Positions 38,016 through 47,543 are shown, numbered from the stretch's first letter. The stretch: 64,000 bases of DNA from Clostridium sp. CS001 (GCF_020443565.1 NZ_JAIZZN010000005.1:1-64000); one strand, 5' to 3'. Program-made: numbers and translations. Notes: generated by a model from the letters alone, not told the origin.

Positions 38016-38021
38016 ATCCTG

Positions 38022-38075
38022 AAAAAGTACAAAAGACCTTAATGTAATATATGCATTAAGGTCTTTTGTACTTTT
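38022..38075. terminator. Bidirectional terminator between thioredoxin-like and malic enzyme genes
   Basis: AAAAAGTACAAAAGACCTTAATG and its complement (each arm about 22 bp, quoted in part) form a long stem between convergent genes, with A-rich and T-rich flanks. Confidence 0.9.
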
Positions 38076-38085
38076 CTATTTTCAA

Positions 38086-39258
38086 TTAAACTCTATTTAG
38101 TCCCATTTCTCTTGCTACTCTCATTACTTCATTTGATACAGCCTCGCAAACTCTAGGGTCAAAGGCACCTGGAATTATATAGTCTTCAGATAAATCTTCA
38201 CTGCTAATTAAATTAGCAATTCCCCTAGCCGCACCGAGTTTCATCTCATCATTAATTTCTTTTGACCTAACAGCTAAAGCACCTTTAAATATTCCCGGAA
38301 AAACTAAAACATTATTTATTTGATTTGCAAAGTCAGATCTTCCAGTGGCAACTACCGTAGCTCCTGCTTCCTTTGCAAGTTCTGGCATAATCTCTGGTGT
38401 AGGATTAGCCATAGCAAAAACTATACTATCTTTATTCATAGTTGAAACCATTTCTTTTGTTAAAGCTCCCGGTGCAGATACCCCTATAAAAACATCCTTA
38501 TTCACAATTACTTGCTCTAAGGTGCCTCTTTCCAAATCTCTGTTTGTACTTTTAGCAATTTCCGCTTGAGATGGGTTTAAAATAGCATCACCTTCTACTA
38601 AGACGCCATGCTTATCACATAGTAATATATGCTTAGCTCCTGCGCTAAATAATAGCTTACATATTGCAATTCCTGCAGATCCCGCTCCATTAATAACTAT
38701 CTTTGCTGTTTCTAGTTTCTTATTAACAAGCTTTAATGCATTATAAAGTCCTGCTAAAACAACTATTGCTGTCCCATGTTGATCATCATGAAATACAGGT
38801 ATATCTAATTCCTCTTTCAATCTTCTTTCAATGTAAAAACACTCCGGTGCTTTTATGTCTTCAAGATTTATGCCTCCAAATACTGGAGATATCAACTTAA
38901 CAGTTCTGATAATTTCTTCTGGGTCTTCAGTATCTAAACATATTGGGAAAGCATCTATACCACCAAATTCTTTGAATAGCAATGCTTTACCTTCCATTAC
39001 AGGTAGTCCTGCCTCTGGTCCGATATTACCAAGTCCTAGTACTGCTGTACCATTAGTAACTATTGCTACTGTATTTCCTTTTATAGTATAATCATAAACC
39101 TTGTTTTTATCCTTTGCAATTTCTAAACAAGGCTGCGCTACCCCTGGAGTATAAGCAACAGCTAAATCATGTTTATTTTCAACTTTTACCTTTCCAATTA
39201 CCTCCAGTTTACCTTTGTTTTCTTTATGCATCTTTAATGATTCTTCTTGTATCGTCAT
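38086..39258 (-). CDS. NAD(P)-dependent malic enzyme
   Basis: Malic enzyme oxidatively decarboxylates malate to pyruvate. The 390-aa protein is the short bacterial form without the phosphotransacetylase tail. Visible landmarks are VAYTPGVAQPCLEI, the metal-binding LEDIKAPECF and FHDDQHGTAIV, and the dinucleotide-binding INGAGSAGIAICKLL. An AAGGAGG site precedes the ATG. It follows nth by 60 bp on the same strand and may share its transcript. NAD versus NADP preference is not readable with confidence. Confidence 0.94.
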   Translation of the reverse strand: MTIQEESLKMHKENKGKLEVIGKVKVENKHDLAVAYTPGVAQPCLEIAKDKNKVYDYTIKGNTVAIVTNGTAVLGLGNIGPEAGLPVMEGKALLFKEFGGIDAFPICLDTEDPEEIIRTVKLISPVFGGINLEDIKAPECFYIERRLKEELDIPVFHDDQHGTAIVVLAGLYNALKLVNKKLETAKIVINGAGSAGIAICKLLFSAGAKHILLCDKHGVLVEGDAILNPSQAEIAKSTNRDLERGTLEQVIVNKDVFIGVSAPGALTKEMVSTMNKDSIVFAMANPTPEIMPELAKEAGATVVATGRSDFANQINNVLVFPGIFKGALAVRSKEINDEMKLGAARGIANLISSEDLSEDYIIPGAFDPRVCEAVSNEVMRVAREMGLNRV

Positions 39259-39290
39259 ATAAAATCCTCCTTATTTTTCTGTATGCTAGA

Positions 39291-39318
39291 AAACCCGTCT
39301 TTCGCGATGCTACAATTA
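39291..39318 (-). repeat. Possible divergent copy D of the dispersed hairpin repeat
   Basis: The stretch with CGCGATGCTACAATTA resembles the GCGATGCTGCAATATTA half of copy A, but the other half differs and the hairpin is not kept. It lies directly after the nth stop codon and before the malic enzyme gene. Weak similarity only. Confidence 0.3.
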
Positions 39319-39948
39319 CTATTTTCCATTTAAAAATTCACAGTAAGGTGCTATAGGGCACTCATCGCAATTAGGTTTTCTAGCCTTACATACTTTTCGT
39401 CCATGCCATATTATATAGTGATGAGCATCACTCCACATATTTTTAGGAATGTTTTTCATAAGTTCCTGTTCTACATGTTCAACATCTTTTCCTTTGGCAA
39501 GACCAATTCTTTTTGAAACTCTAAAAACATGAGTATCTACAGCAATGGCCGGGATACCAAAGGCATTAGATAATACCACATTAGCAGTTTTTCTACCTAC
39601 TCCCGGAAGCTCTATAAGCTCTTCCATGGTATCAGGTACCTGTCCATTATATTTTTCTAATATAATTTTCGTAGCTGCTAGTATATTTTTGCTCTTATTA
39701 TGATAAAATCCGCAGCTCTTAACCTTTTCTTCTAGCTCTTCTATAGATAAGGTAATCATTGCTTGCGGTGTATTATACTGCGCATAAAGATCCTTTGTAA
39801 TAATATTTACGCGTACATCTGTGCATTGTGCTGATAATATGGTAGAAACTAAAAGTTCATAATGATTTGTAAAATCCAGCCCACACTTTGCTCCTTCATA
39901 GGTTTCATTAAGAATTTCAAGCACTGCTTTTATTGTTTTTTTGTTCAC
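39319..39948 (-). CDS. nth: Endonuclease III
   Basis: Nth is a base-excision DNA glycosylase/AP lyase removing oxidised pyrimidines. The 209-aa protein has the helix-hairpin-helix ELPGVGRKTANVVL with the catalytic Lys, the catalytic Asp in AVDTHVFRVSKR, and the C-terminal 4Fe-4S loop CKARKPNCDECPIAPYC (C-x6-C-x2-C-x5-C). The start is a GTG at 39948, 6 nt after an AGGTG site; an earlier GTG at 39957 overlaps the site. Malic enzyme follows after 60 bp. Confidence 0.96.
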   Translation of the reverse strand: MNKKTIKAVLEILNETYEGAKCGLDFTNHYELLVSTILSAQCTDVRVNIITKDLYAQYNTPQAMITLSIEELEEKVKSCGFYHNKSKNILAATKIILEKYNGQVPDTMEELIELPGVGRKTANVVLSNAFGIPAIAVDTHVFRVSKRIGLAKGKDVEHVEQELMKNIPKNMWSDAHHYIIWHGRKVCKARKPNCDECPIAPYCEFLNGK

Positions 39949-40009
39949 ATATATCACCTACTATTCAAACTATATTCTTATGCTTATTCTATCACAATAT
40001 ACATAGAAA

Positions 40010-40052
40010 TAAAAATACGCCGTTCACCCCAATACCAAGGCAAACGACGTAT
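40010..40052 (-). terminator. Terminator after tdh
   Basis: On the minus strand ATACGTCGTTTGCC pairs imperfectly with GGTGAACGGCGTAT and is followed by TTTTTATTT. It lies 10 bp past the tdh stop. Confidence 0.85.
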
Positions 40053-40061
40053 AATTAAATA

Positions 40062-41021
40062 TTACTTAGTTCCAATTCCTTTTGCTTTTAATTTTTCAAG
40101 CATATCAGTAGTCATTTTTGCTAAATCATATTCAGCTTTAAAACCCCACTCATTTTTAGCACAAGTTGGATCAATTGAATTCGGCCATGAATTAGCGATG
40201 TTTTGTCTTATTGGATCTACATCATAAGTCATTTCAAATCCTGTAATATGTTTTTTAATTTCAGCAGATATTTCTTCTGGCTCAAAACTCATAGCTGTGA
40301 TATTAAATGCATTTCTGTGTATTAGTTTTGATGCATCAGCTTCCATTAATTGAATTATTGCATTTACTGCATCTGGCATATACATCATATCCATTTTTGT
40401 TCCTTCACCAATAAATGAAGTGTACTTACCTGACTTTAATGCTTCATAATATATATCAACAGCATAGTCAGTTGTTCCGCCACCTGGAAGAACTTCATAA
40501 GAAATTAATCCTGGGAAACGTACTCCTCTTGTATCAACTCCAAATTTGTGGAAGTAATAATCACATAATAGTTCTCCTGCAACTTTATTTACACCATACA
40601 TAGTTGTTGGTCTTTGAATAGTATCTTGTGGAGTATTATCTTTAGGAGTAGATGGTCCAAAAGCACCTATAGAACTTGGTGTAAAGAACTTACAATTAAG
40701 CTCTCTAGCAACCTCTAAAGCGTTTACAAGTCCTCCCATGTTTAAATTCCAAGCAAGCAATGGTTTTGCCTCAGCAGTTGCTGACAATAAAGCTGCTAAA
40801 TGGATTAATGTATCTATTTCATATTTTTTAGCAAGTTCAAGCATTGTTTTATGATCAGTTACATCTAATAATTCGAAGGGTCCTGTTGTAACTACTGGGC
40901 TACTCTCTATCTTTCTTAGGTCTGTAGCTATTACATTATCATTACCATAAATTTCTCTCATCTTCATTACAAGTTCTGATCCTATTTGTCCTAAAGCTCC
41001 TGTTACTAATATCTTTTTCAT
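40062..41021 (-). CDS. tdh: L-threonine 3-dehydrogenase, SDR type
   Basis: This NAD-dependent enzyme oxidises threonine to 2-amino-3-ketobutyrate, which Kbl then splits. The 319-aa protein is the short-chain (epimerase-like) form, with the Rossmann start [14 protein letters not shown], a [13 protein letters not shown] segment and the catalytic YGVNK Tyr/Lys pair. It is not the zinc-dependent form of Escherichia coli. It is 104 bp downstream of kbl, with an intercistronic hairpin between them, and ends in a terminator. Together the pair turns threonine and CoA into glycine and acetyl-CoA. Confidence 0.95.
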   Translation of the reverse strand: MKKILVTGALGQIGSELVMKMREIYGNDNVIATDLRKIESSPVVTTGPFELLDVTDHKTMLELAKKYEIDTLIHLAALLSATAEAKPLLAWNLNMGGLVNALEVARELNCKFFTPSSIGAFGPSTPKDNTPQDTIQRPTTMYGVNKVAGELLCDYYFHKFGVDTRGVRFPGLISYEVLPGGGTTDYAVDIYYEALKSGKYTSFIGEGTKMDMMYMPDAVNAIIQLMEADASKLIHRNAFNITAMSFEPEEISAEIKKHITGFEMTYDVDPIRQNIANSWPNSIDPTCAKNEWGFKAEYDLAKMTTDMLEKLKAKGIGTK

Positions 41022-41075
41022 AATATTACCTCCGTATTTAGCTGAATTATGTACAATATTTTAATATTTAACGAT

Positions 41076-41114
41076 ACTTAATATAGCCTCTAATAAATAA
41101 AGGTTATATTAAGT
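41076..41114 (-). other. Intercistronic hairpin between kbl and tdh
   Basis: ACTTAATATAGCCT (41076-41089) pairs with AGGTTATATTAAGT (41101-41114) over 14 bp with one wobble, with an 11-nt loop. There is no T run, so it is more likely to stabilise or process the kbl-tdh mRNA than to end transcription. Confidence 0.6.
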
Positions 41115-41125
41115 CATATCTTGTT

Positions 41126-42319
41126 CTATTTTATTATGTTCATTTCTCTACCAACTTTTGCATAAATAGCTAAAGCATTATCTAGCATTTCTTTTGTATG
41201 AGCTGCTGAAGGCATATTTCTTACTCTTCCAGCTCCTTTGGCAACTGTTGGGAATACTATTGATTTTGCATAAACTCCTTGTTCAAAAAGCTTCTTACTA
41301 AATTCTTGAGTTTTAATCTCGTCTCCTATTATACATGGAGTAATTGGAGTTTCACTATTTCCAATATTAAAGCCAAGTTCTTTTAAACCTTTCTTTAAGT
41401 AATTTGCATTGTCCCAAAGTTTATCATGAAGCTCAGTGCTTTCTGTAAGAATGTTGATAGCTTCAATAGCAGCACCCGCTGCGCCTGGGGTCAGTGATGT
41501 TGAAAATAGGAATGGTCTACCACGAACCATTAGCCAATCAATTAAGTCCTGTGTTCCAGCCACATATCCACCTACAACTCCAATAGCCTTTGATAAAGTT
41601 CCCATTTGGAAATCTACTTTATCTGACAATCCAAAGTGATGAACTGTACCAGTACCTTTTCCAAGTACTCCTGAACCATGTGCATCATCTACATATGTTA
41701 TTAAATCTAATTCTTCTGCAATCTCAACGATTTCTGGAAGCTTTGCAACATCGCCATCCATAGAGAATACACCATCTGTAATAACCATGATTTTTTCATA
41801 TAAACCTGATTCTATTGCTTCTTTTGCCTTATTTCTTAAATCTACCATATCAGAGTGTTCAAATCTTATGATTTTAGCACCAGATAATCTACAACCATCT
41901 ATTATTGATGCATGGTTTAAAGAATCTGAAAGAATTGCATCTTTTTTATTCATTACTGCTGAGATTGCGCCCATATTGCAATTGAATCCTGATTGAAATG
42001 CAATAGCTGCTTCTGTATGTTTAAATTTAGCAAGTTTCTGCTCTAATTTTGTATGAATTTCTAATGTCCCATTTATTGTTCTAACAGCGCCTGCTCCTGC
42101 ACCATATTTCTTTGTTGCTTCAATAGTAGCTTCTATCATTCTAGGGTTAGTAGCAAGGCCCAAATAATTATTTGAAGATAAGTTTATTAATTCTTTATCT
42201 CCAATTGTAATAACAGGTCCATTTGCACCTTTCAGTACATTTATCACATTATACAAACCTTTGCTTTTTAAATCTTCTAAGTTTTCTTTTAAGAATTTTC
42301 CTAGCACTTTACTTCCCAT
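41126..42319 (-). CDS. kbl: 2-amino-3-ketobutyrate CoA ligase / glycine C-acetyltransferase
   Basis: Kbl is a PLP alpha-oxoamine synthase that cleaves 2-amino-3-ketobutyrate with CoA to glycine and acetyl-CoA. The 397-aa protein has [16 protein letters not shown], the [14 protein letters not shown] aspartate region and the PLP lysine in [14 protein letters not shown]. The start at 42319 is chosen because GGAGGT lies 8 nt upstream; a longer frame lacks a site. It is first in the kbl-tdh pair. Related enzymes (BioF, HemA, Spt) are possible by fold, but the tdh neighbour decides it. Confidence 0.95.
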   Translation of the reverse strand: MGSKVLGKFLKENLEDLKSKGLYNVINVLKGANGPVITIGDKELINLSSNNYLGLATNPRMIEATIEATKKYGAGAGAVRTINGTLEIHTKLEQKLAKFKHTEAAIAFQSGFNCNMGAISAVMNKKDAILSDSLNHASIIDGCRLSGAKIIRFEHSDMVDLRNKAKEAIESGLYEKIMVITDGVFSMDGDVAKLPEIVEIAEELDLITYVDDAHGSGVLGKGTGTVHHFGLSDKVDFQMGTLSKAIGVVGGYVAGTQDLIDWLMVRGRPFLFSTSLTPGAAGAAIEAINILTESTELHDKLWDNANYLKKGLKELGFNIGNSETPITPCIIGDEIKTQEFSKKLFEQGVYAKSIVFPTVAKGAGRVRNMPSAAHTKEMLDNALAIYAKVGREMNIIK

Positions 42320-42626
42320 AGTAACATACCTCCAACCTTTTATTTTGTAACTTGTTATAAGCATTGATTAAAGTTTCACACTTAATAACAGTTCTATTAT
42401 ATATCATTTATATACAAAATACCTAATTAAATTATAAAATTTACTATAATTTAATGAATATGTTGCATATATATGCTTGAATTATTTGAATATTTCTCAC
42501 TGAAAGGTTCTATTATATTCATTTTATTATATTTCTGAAAGTTTTCCATCACTTTTACCAGTTCGTATTATTCTTGCAAAAGAGCAATGAATCCTTAAAT
42601 ATAAACCTATAAAATCTCTGTAACAC
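42320..42626. other. kbl upstream region without a gene
   Basis: I find no ORF, tRNA or recognised RNA element here. It must contain the kbl promoter. The sequence is AT-rich and has no strong palindrome other than the terminator that follows on its right. Confidence 0.4.
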
Positions 42627-42673
42627 ATTGAAAAAAAAACAAGATTTCAGGTTTCAAACCAAAATTCTTGTTT
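42627..42673 (-). terminator. Terminator of the cysK-cysE-queG-plsC operon
   Basis: On the minus strand AAAACAAGAATTTT pairs with AAATCTTGTTTTTTTTT (one bulge) across a loop. The T run is long. It lies about 27 bp past the plsC stop. Confidence 0.85.
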
Positions 42674-42699
42674 TAACATTTCCTATTATTTATTATTAC

Positions 42700-43407
42700 C
42701 TATTTCGTATCGGAATATACTCCCCTATATTGTTCAGGTAGTAGCACTGCTATACTTGACATTATCCCATGCATAGCTCTATCATGATACTGATTTTTGT
42801 CTTCATCCTCATGTTTGTCTAGGATTTCAATAGGATCACCAATGTTTATATTCACATCTGCATAATTAAACTTCTCAGATGCCATGTCATTGTCATTAAT
42901 GGGAAGTAACTTTTCCGTTCCCCAAATACCCATTGGAATAATTGTTGCCTTTGACAACTTGGCCATTAATAAAAGACCCTTTTTCGCCTCAATCATTTTA
43001 CCATCTCGACTTCTAGTACCTTCTGGAAAAATCATAATATTGCCGCCTTGCTTTAGTGTGTTAATAATTTTGGATATAGCATCCTTATCCGCGGAATTCG
43101 GCTTAATATTTATAGTCTTAGCTAAGTGAAACCCTAGTTTCGTAAGTTTATTGTCTGTTAGCTTTACACCTGCAACAAAAGTTACATTATAGTCTTTTAG
43201 TAGTCTGCACATAACTATTCCATCTGCATTACTTAAATGATTGCAGATAAATATTTTAGGCGATTGAACCTTATTGATCTTTTCCATTCCTTGTGTTTTA
43301 ATATTTGCATACTTATTAATATATGAATCGATTAACTTATTTGCTATAAATGCCACAACTTTATCTGGCAAAATATCTATTAATTTTAACATAATCGGAG
43401 AAACCAT
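42700..43407 (-). CDS. plsC: 1-acyl-sn-glycerol-3-phosphate acyltransferase
   Basis: PlsC adds the second acyl chain to lysophosphatidic acid at the membrane. The 235-aa protein has the acyltransferase motif NHLSNADG (H-x4-D) at about residues 61-68 and the substrate-binding FPEGTRSRDG, with an N-terminal hydrophobic segment. The start at 43407 fits AGGTGG 7 nt upstream rather than an earlier frame start. It is the last gene of the cysK-cysE-queG-plsC unit, 38 bp after queG, which is an unexpected partner for cysteine genes. Confidence 0.9.
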   Translation of the reverse strand: MVSPIMLKLIDILPDKVVAFIANKLIDSYINKYANIKTQGMEKINKVQSPKIFICNHLSNADGIVMCRLLKDYNVTFVAGVKLTDNKLTKLGFHLAKTINIKPNSADKDAISKIINTLKQGGNIMIFPEGTRSRDGKMIEAKKGLLLMAKLSKATIIPMGIWGTEKLLPINDNDMASEKFNYADVNINIGDPIEILDKHEDEDKNQYHDRAMHGIMSSIAVLLPEQYRGVYSDTK

Positions 43408-43445
43408 TATAAATCCACCTTTCATAAATAATAATCATAGCATTA

Positions 43446-44438
43446 TTATAATTTGAAAAACTTTAAAAGTCTATAATAATAATCCCTTATATAAGGTGAT
43501 GTATCTCCTTGTATATCTATAATTTTATTTCTTTCAGTAGAAATCGCATTAATAATTGCATTCCTTTTAATTATATTTTTACCTCTCCATCCACAAGATG
43601 TCACTTTATACTTGTCTTTAAATCGTTGATTATCAATATTTATTAACCCTTGCAAGTCAATTTCCTTCATATATTCATAAGGCTTAAATTCCTTAATAGG
43701 ACTAACTTCAATTTCCCTGTTGTATGGACACACCCTTTGACAAGTATCACACCCAAATAGTCTACCATTTAATTTCTCAAACCAAGAGTCATCTATATCC
43801 TTTTTCTGTGTTATATAAGATAGACATATATTTGCATTATTATTTATTCCTTCTTCTCCTTCCACTATGGAATTTGTAGGGCATGCCTTTAAGCAAATTT
43901 CACAATCACTACATTTTTGTCCGAGAGGCTTGTCTGGTTCCATTTTTAAATCTGTTATAATTTCTCCTAAAAAAACATATGATCCATATTTCTCTGTTAT
44001 CAAAGTGTTATTTTTTCCTATGAACCCCACTCCACTGCTATATGCAATATATCTCTCTGGTAATGCGTTGCTATCTACAAAATGCATTGCTCTTGCTCCC
44101 ATACTTCTAATGAATGCGCATATTCTGTCCATATACTCAGTTGTAACGCAGTGATAATCCTTTCCTATTGTATATTTAGAAAAATGAGTCCCTTCACTAA
44201 ACTTCAAATCATGCATATATGGAAATACAACAGAAATTATAGTTTTCCCCTCTGGCATATATAAAAATGGATTTATCCTCTTTTCTATACTGCTTTCCTC
44301 AAATTCGTTTTCTAATTTAAGATTTTTTCTTTTGTGAAAATAAGGATTTAGCTCATGAAAAATCCTACATTCGCTAAATCCTATTACATCTAACCCATTT
44401 TTTTTGCAAAACTGAATTATCTCTTCCTTATTATCCAT
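43446..44438 (-). CDS. queG: Epoxyqueuosine reductase QueG
   Basis: QueG is a cobalamin-dependent iron-sulfur enzyme that performs the last step of queuosine synthesis on tRNA. The 330-aa protein has two 4Fe-4S motifs, CSDCEICLKACPTNSI and CDTCQRVCPYNRE, preceded by GFIGKNNTLITEKYGSYVFLGEI-type family sequence (quoted in part). It sits 13 bp after cysE and 38 bp before plsC, so it is likely under the cysteine T-box. The iron-sulfur clusters need cysteine-derived sulfur, which may explain the link, but that is speculation. Confidence 0.93.
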   Translation of the reverse strand: MDNKEEIIQFCKKNGLDVIGFSECRIFHELNPYFHKRKNLKLENEFEESSIEKRINPFLYMPEGKTIISVVFPYMHDLKFSEGTHFSKYTIGKDYHCVTTEYMDRICAFIRSMGARAMHFVDSNALPERYIAYSSGVGFIGKNNTLITEKYGSYVFLGEIITDLKMEPDKPLGQKCSDCEICLKACPTNSIVEGEEGINNNANICLSYITQKKDIDDSWFEKLNGRLFGCDTCQRVCPYNREIEVSPIKEFKPYEYMKEIDLQGLINIDNQRFKDKYKVTSCGWRGKNIIKRNAIINAISTERNKIIDIQGDTSPYIRDYYYRLLKFFKL

Positions 44439-44451
44439 CTTGTCATCCCTT

Positions 44452-45036
44452 TTATATTATCATATCGTTGTATATTCTTTTAGATTTTCCTACATAATCC
44501 TTAATCTCTATTATAGTCATTGGCTTCTGAAGAATCATTCTTGCTGGAATACCAACTGCTGTGGTATTAGCTAATAAATCCTTTAAAACCACAGCATTAG
44601 CACCAATCTTACTGCCACTTCCAATTTTAATTGGACCCAGAACCTTTGCACCTGACCCTACCACAACATCACTTTCTAAAGTAGGATGCCTTTTGCCAGT
44701 ATCCTTACCTGTTCCACCTAATGTAACTCCTTGATATAAGGTTACATTGTCACCTATTTCTGTAGTTTCTCCGATGACTACTCCCATCCCATGATCTATA
44801 AATAATCCTTTTCCTATTTTAGCCCCAGGGTGAATTTCTATTCCAGTAAAAAACCTAGCTATCTGAGATATGCTTCTAGATATAAAATAAATTTTATGGT
44901 TATATAGAAAGTGAGCCACTCTATATAATATTATAGCATGGATAGATGGATATAATAATATTACTTCAATGAAGCTTTTAGCCGCTGGATCTTTCGCTAA
45001 TACATTTTTAATTTCATATTTTAACATTTTAAACAT
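44452..45036 (-). CDS. cysE: Serine O-acetyltransferase
   Basis: CysE acetylates serine to O-acetylserine, the substrate of CysK. The 194-aa protein has a short helical N-terminus and a left-handed beta-helix with hexapeptide repeats: [44 protein letters not shown] and the [15 protein letters not shown] series (in part), with the catalytic His in DHGMGVV. It is the short form common in Firmicutes. It lies 21 bp after cysK, as expected for joint cysteine synthesis. Confidence 0.95.
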   Translation of the reverse strand: MFKMLKYEIKNVLAKDPAAKSFIEVILLYPSIHAIILYRVAHFLYNHKIYFISRSISQIARFFTGIEIHPGAKIGKGLFIDHGMGVVIGETTEIGDNVTLYQGVTLGGTGKDTGKRHPTLESDVVVGSGAKVLGPIKIGSGSKIGANAVVLKDLLANTTAVGIPARMILQKPMTIIEIKDYVGKSKRIYNDMII

Positions 45037-45057
45037 ACAATCATTCTCCTATAGAAT

Positions 45058-45969
45058 TTATTCATAAATTCCCATGGAAATATACTTTTCTCCACCATCT
45101 GGTGAAACAGTAACAACTTTTTTGCCTTTGCCTAACTTCTTAGCAATCTTTATAGCTGCTGCAATATTAGCTCCCGTTGAAATACCTACTAATATTCCTT
45201 CTTCTTTCGCCATTAATTTTGCCATTTCAAAGGCCTCTTCATCAGATATTTTCATTATTTCATCCACCACACTCCTATCATAAATATCTGGTACAAAACC
45301 TGCACCTATTCCCTGAATTTTATGTGGTCCAGGCTCTCCCCCTGATAATACTGGAGATTTTTCTGGTTCTACCGCAACTATTTTAATTCCTATCTTCATT
45401 TCCTTTAATCTTCTTCCTACTCCCGTAATTGTGCCGCCAGTTCCTACTCCAGCTACAAATATATCTAAATCTTTTACATCTTCCATAATTTCTTCTGCCG
45501 TAGTATCGTAGTGTTTTTCAGTATTTGCCAAGTTATTAAATTGTTGTGGTATAAAAAACTTAGAATTTCCTTCTGCTATTTCCCTTGCCTTATTTATAGC
45601 ACCTTTCATACCTTTTGTTCCATCAGTAAGCACAAGTTGCGCTCCATATGCCTTAATCAAGTTTCGCCTTTCAACACTCATGGTTTCTGGCATAACAATT
45701 ATTACTTCATATCCTTTAATTCTACCAATCATAGCCAGTGCAATTCCTGTATTTCCACTAGTTGGCTCAACTATAGTATATCCATCTTTTAGTAGACCGA
45801 GCTCCTCAGCTTTTTCTATCATGCCAAGGGCCGCTCTGTCTTTTATACTTCCTGCTGGATTAAATTTTTCTAGTTTTACAAAAATATCGGCCATGTCACC
45901 CTTTACTAATTTATTCAACCTAAGCATTGGTGTTGATCCTATCATATCTAAAACGTTATTATACATCAT
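45058..45969 (-). CDS. cysK: Cysteine synthase (O-acetylserine sulfhydrylase)
   Basis: CysK is a PLP enzyme that makes cysteine from O-acetylserine and sulfide. The 303-aa protein has the PLP-lysine motif KLEKFNPAGSIKDRAA, the phosphate-binding EPTSGNTGIALA and the GVGTGGTITGVGR cofactor loop. A TGGAGGG site precedes ATGATG. It is the first gene behind a complete cysteine T-box leader and promoter. The late GISTGANIAAA segment is also present. CysM-type use of thiosulfate cannot be excluded. Confidence 0.96.
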   Translation of the reverse strand: MMYNNVLDMIGSTPMLRLNKLVKGDMADIFVKLEKFNPAGSIKDRAALGMIEKAEELGLLKDGYTIVEPTSGNTGIALAMIGRIKGYEVIIVMPETMSVERRNLIKAYGAQLVLTDGTKGMKGAINKAREIAEGNSKFFIPQQFNNLANTEKHYDTTAEEIMEDVKDLDIFVAGVGTGGTITGVGRRLKEMKIGIKIVAVEPEKSPVLSGGEPGPHKIQGIGAGFVPDIYDRSVVDEIMKISDEEAFEMAKLMAKEEGILVGISTGANIAAAIKIAKKLGKGKKVVTVSPDGGEKYISMGIYE

Positions 45970-46024
45970 AATAATATCCCTCCAAGTTTAAAATAATTAA
46001 TTTCAAAAAATTTTTGAATACAAA

Positions 46025-46330
46025 AAAAACTCCCTCTATTTTAGAGACGAAGTTTTGCTTCGTGGTTCCACTCTAATTTATAATCACAAAAGTAATTATA
46101 AGGCCACCTTTTTCAAGCACAGCGCTATGCTCTATCACAATAACGGGTGAATCCCGATGCAGCCTACCTGGTCATATTTAAATAAATAACAATTAAATGT
46201 ACTTGTTACTTACCCTTATACGACTAATTCGGTGCATAACTCCAAAGGGCACTTCATATAAGTTTACCATAAGAATCTCTCAGCTTTAGACTCCCTCTCT
46301 GTATGTTTTCCTTATACTACTTTCCTTTTT
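46025..46330 (-). promoter_or_regulatory. Cysteine T-box leader of cysK-cysE-queG-plsC
   Basis: The minus strand carries a T-box. A Stem I region begins near AGAGAGGGAGT. The specifier TGC, in TGCACCGAA (TGC at 46234-46236), reads cysteine. The T-box core AGAGTGGAACCACG lies at 46061-46074. The TGGA of the core would pair with a tRNA ending UCCA, and tRNA-Cys has U73, so specifier and acceptor agree. A terminator with ACGAAGCAAAACTTCGT and CTCTAAAATAGAGGGAG leads into eight T (46022-46063). Uncharged tRNA-Cys would allow readthrough. Confidence 0.95.
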
Positions 46331-46377
46331 CTAAGTATTTCCTAGTATTTTAGTATGGATTGTTTTTGCTTTACTAT

Positions 46378-46406
46378 ATTGTATTCCCAAGAACTTAATA
46401 TGTCAA
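46378..46406 (-). promoter_or_regulatory. Promoter of the cysteine T-box operon
   Basis: On the minus strand a consensus TTGACA (46401-46406) is followed after 17 bp by TACAAT (46378-46383). Transcription would begin about 50-70 nt before the first T-box helix and give a leader of about 400 nt. Confidence 0.75.
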
Positions 46407-46505
46407 TACTACTTTGCTTTTTTATATAACTTTTTTTAAATGCAAATAGTACTAATCCACTAACTTCAAAATTACAACTTTGGCACAACTTTAATAGTCT
46501 TTATA

Positions 46506-46536
46506 AAATAAAAAACTGTTAGAATAAACTAACAGT
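46506..46536 (-). terminator. Terminator after the FAD oxidoreductase gene
   Basis: On the minus strand ACTGTTAG and CTAACAGT pair with a 6-nt loop and are followed by TTTTTTATTTTAT. It lies 30 bp past the stop codon. Confidence 0.88.
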
Positions 46537-46565
46537 AATATGCATGAATAACAACGTTTAAAGTT

Positions 46566-47543
46566 CTATATATTAAAGTTCTTTACATACTCTGAAGTCC
46601 TAATACCTACCTCGCTGCTTTGTTTTACTACTTTCTCAGAAAAATTATATCCAAAAGTTACATTTCCACAGGCAAAGATTCCATCTATATTAGTTTGTAA
46701 ATTCTCATTTATTTCAATTATGCCTGTAGATGGATTAATTAGTACTCCTGCTTGATTTGCTAATTCATTGTCTGGATATAATCCTACAGATAAAAGTAAT
46801 GCATCACAAGGAATATATTCCTCACTACCTTTGACAACTTCATTATTATCTACTTTTGCTATAGTAACACCTTCAATTCTAACCTTTCCTTGAATAGCAG
46901 TAACTTTATACTTTAACTTTAAGGGTATATTAAAATCACTTAAAGAAGTAACTAGTCTTTTATCAATAGCATCAATAAAATCCTTACTTTCAACTACAGC
47001 TTTAACATTTGCACCTTCAATTGCCAATCTACTAGCAACCGTTAGCGCAATATCTGCTGTACCTAATATAACTATTTCCTTACCCGGCATATAACCTTCT
47101 ATGTTTATAAACTTTTGTGCAGACCCTACAGTGTATATCCCTGCGCATCTACTGTCTTGAAGATGTGCAAAACCTCTTGGTCTCTCTCTGCACCCAGTAG
47201 CAATTATTATAGCCTTAGCTGTAATTTTAAAGATTCCATCATAAGCATTTACTGCATTAACTTCTTTAGTATCACTTAAATTTAAAACAGTGGTATTTAA
47301 TTTATATGAAATTTTAAGTTCAATAACTTTATCTATAAACTTCTGCACAAACTCTGGTGCTGTTAAGTTTTCATTAAAAATATCCTTGCCAAATCCATTA
47401 TGAATACACTGATTTAAAGCTCCACCTAATTGATTTTCCCTTTCTAAAATCAAAACACTGCATCCATAGTTTTCTTTAGCTGAAATAGCAGCTGCAAGGC
47501 CTGCTGGTCCACCACCAATTACTACTATGTCATATTGCTGCAT
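46566..47543 (-). CDS. FAD-dependent NAD(P) oxidoreductase, GlpA/HcnB-partner type
   Basis: The 325-aa protein is a two-dinucleotide-binding flavoprotein: FAD motif IVVIGGGPAGLAAA at the N-terminus, the LGGALNQCIHNGFG segment with Cys46, a second nucleotide site near VILGTADIALTVASRL, and the late FAD motif DGIFACGNVTFG. The NQCIHNGFG block is typical of subunits that pair with a GlpA-like dehydrogenase and a DUF1667 protein in anaerobes. Neither partner is nearby, so this copy is solitary. Its electron donor and acceptor are unknown. It is not a classic thioredoxin reductase because a CxxC redox motif is absent. Confidence 0.8.
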   Translation of the reverse strand: MQQYDIVVIGGGPAGLAAAISAKENYGCSVLILERENQLGGALNQCIHNGFGKDIFNENLTAPEFVQKFIDKVIELKISYKLNTTVLNLSDTKEVNAVNAYDGIFKITAKAIIIATGCRERPRGFAHLQDSRCAGIYTVGSAQKFINIEGYMPGKEIVILGTADIALTVASRLAIEGANVKAVVESKDFIDAIDKRLVTSLSDFNIPLKLKYKVTAIQGKVRIEGVTIAKVDNNEVVKGSEEYIPCDALLLSVGLYPDNELANQAGVLINPSTGIIEINENLQTNIDGIFACGNVTFGYNFSEKVVKQSSEVGIRTSEYVKNFNI

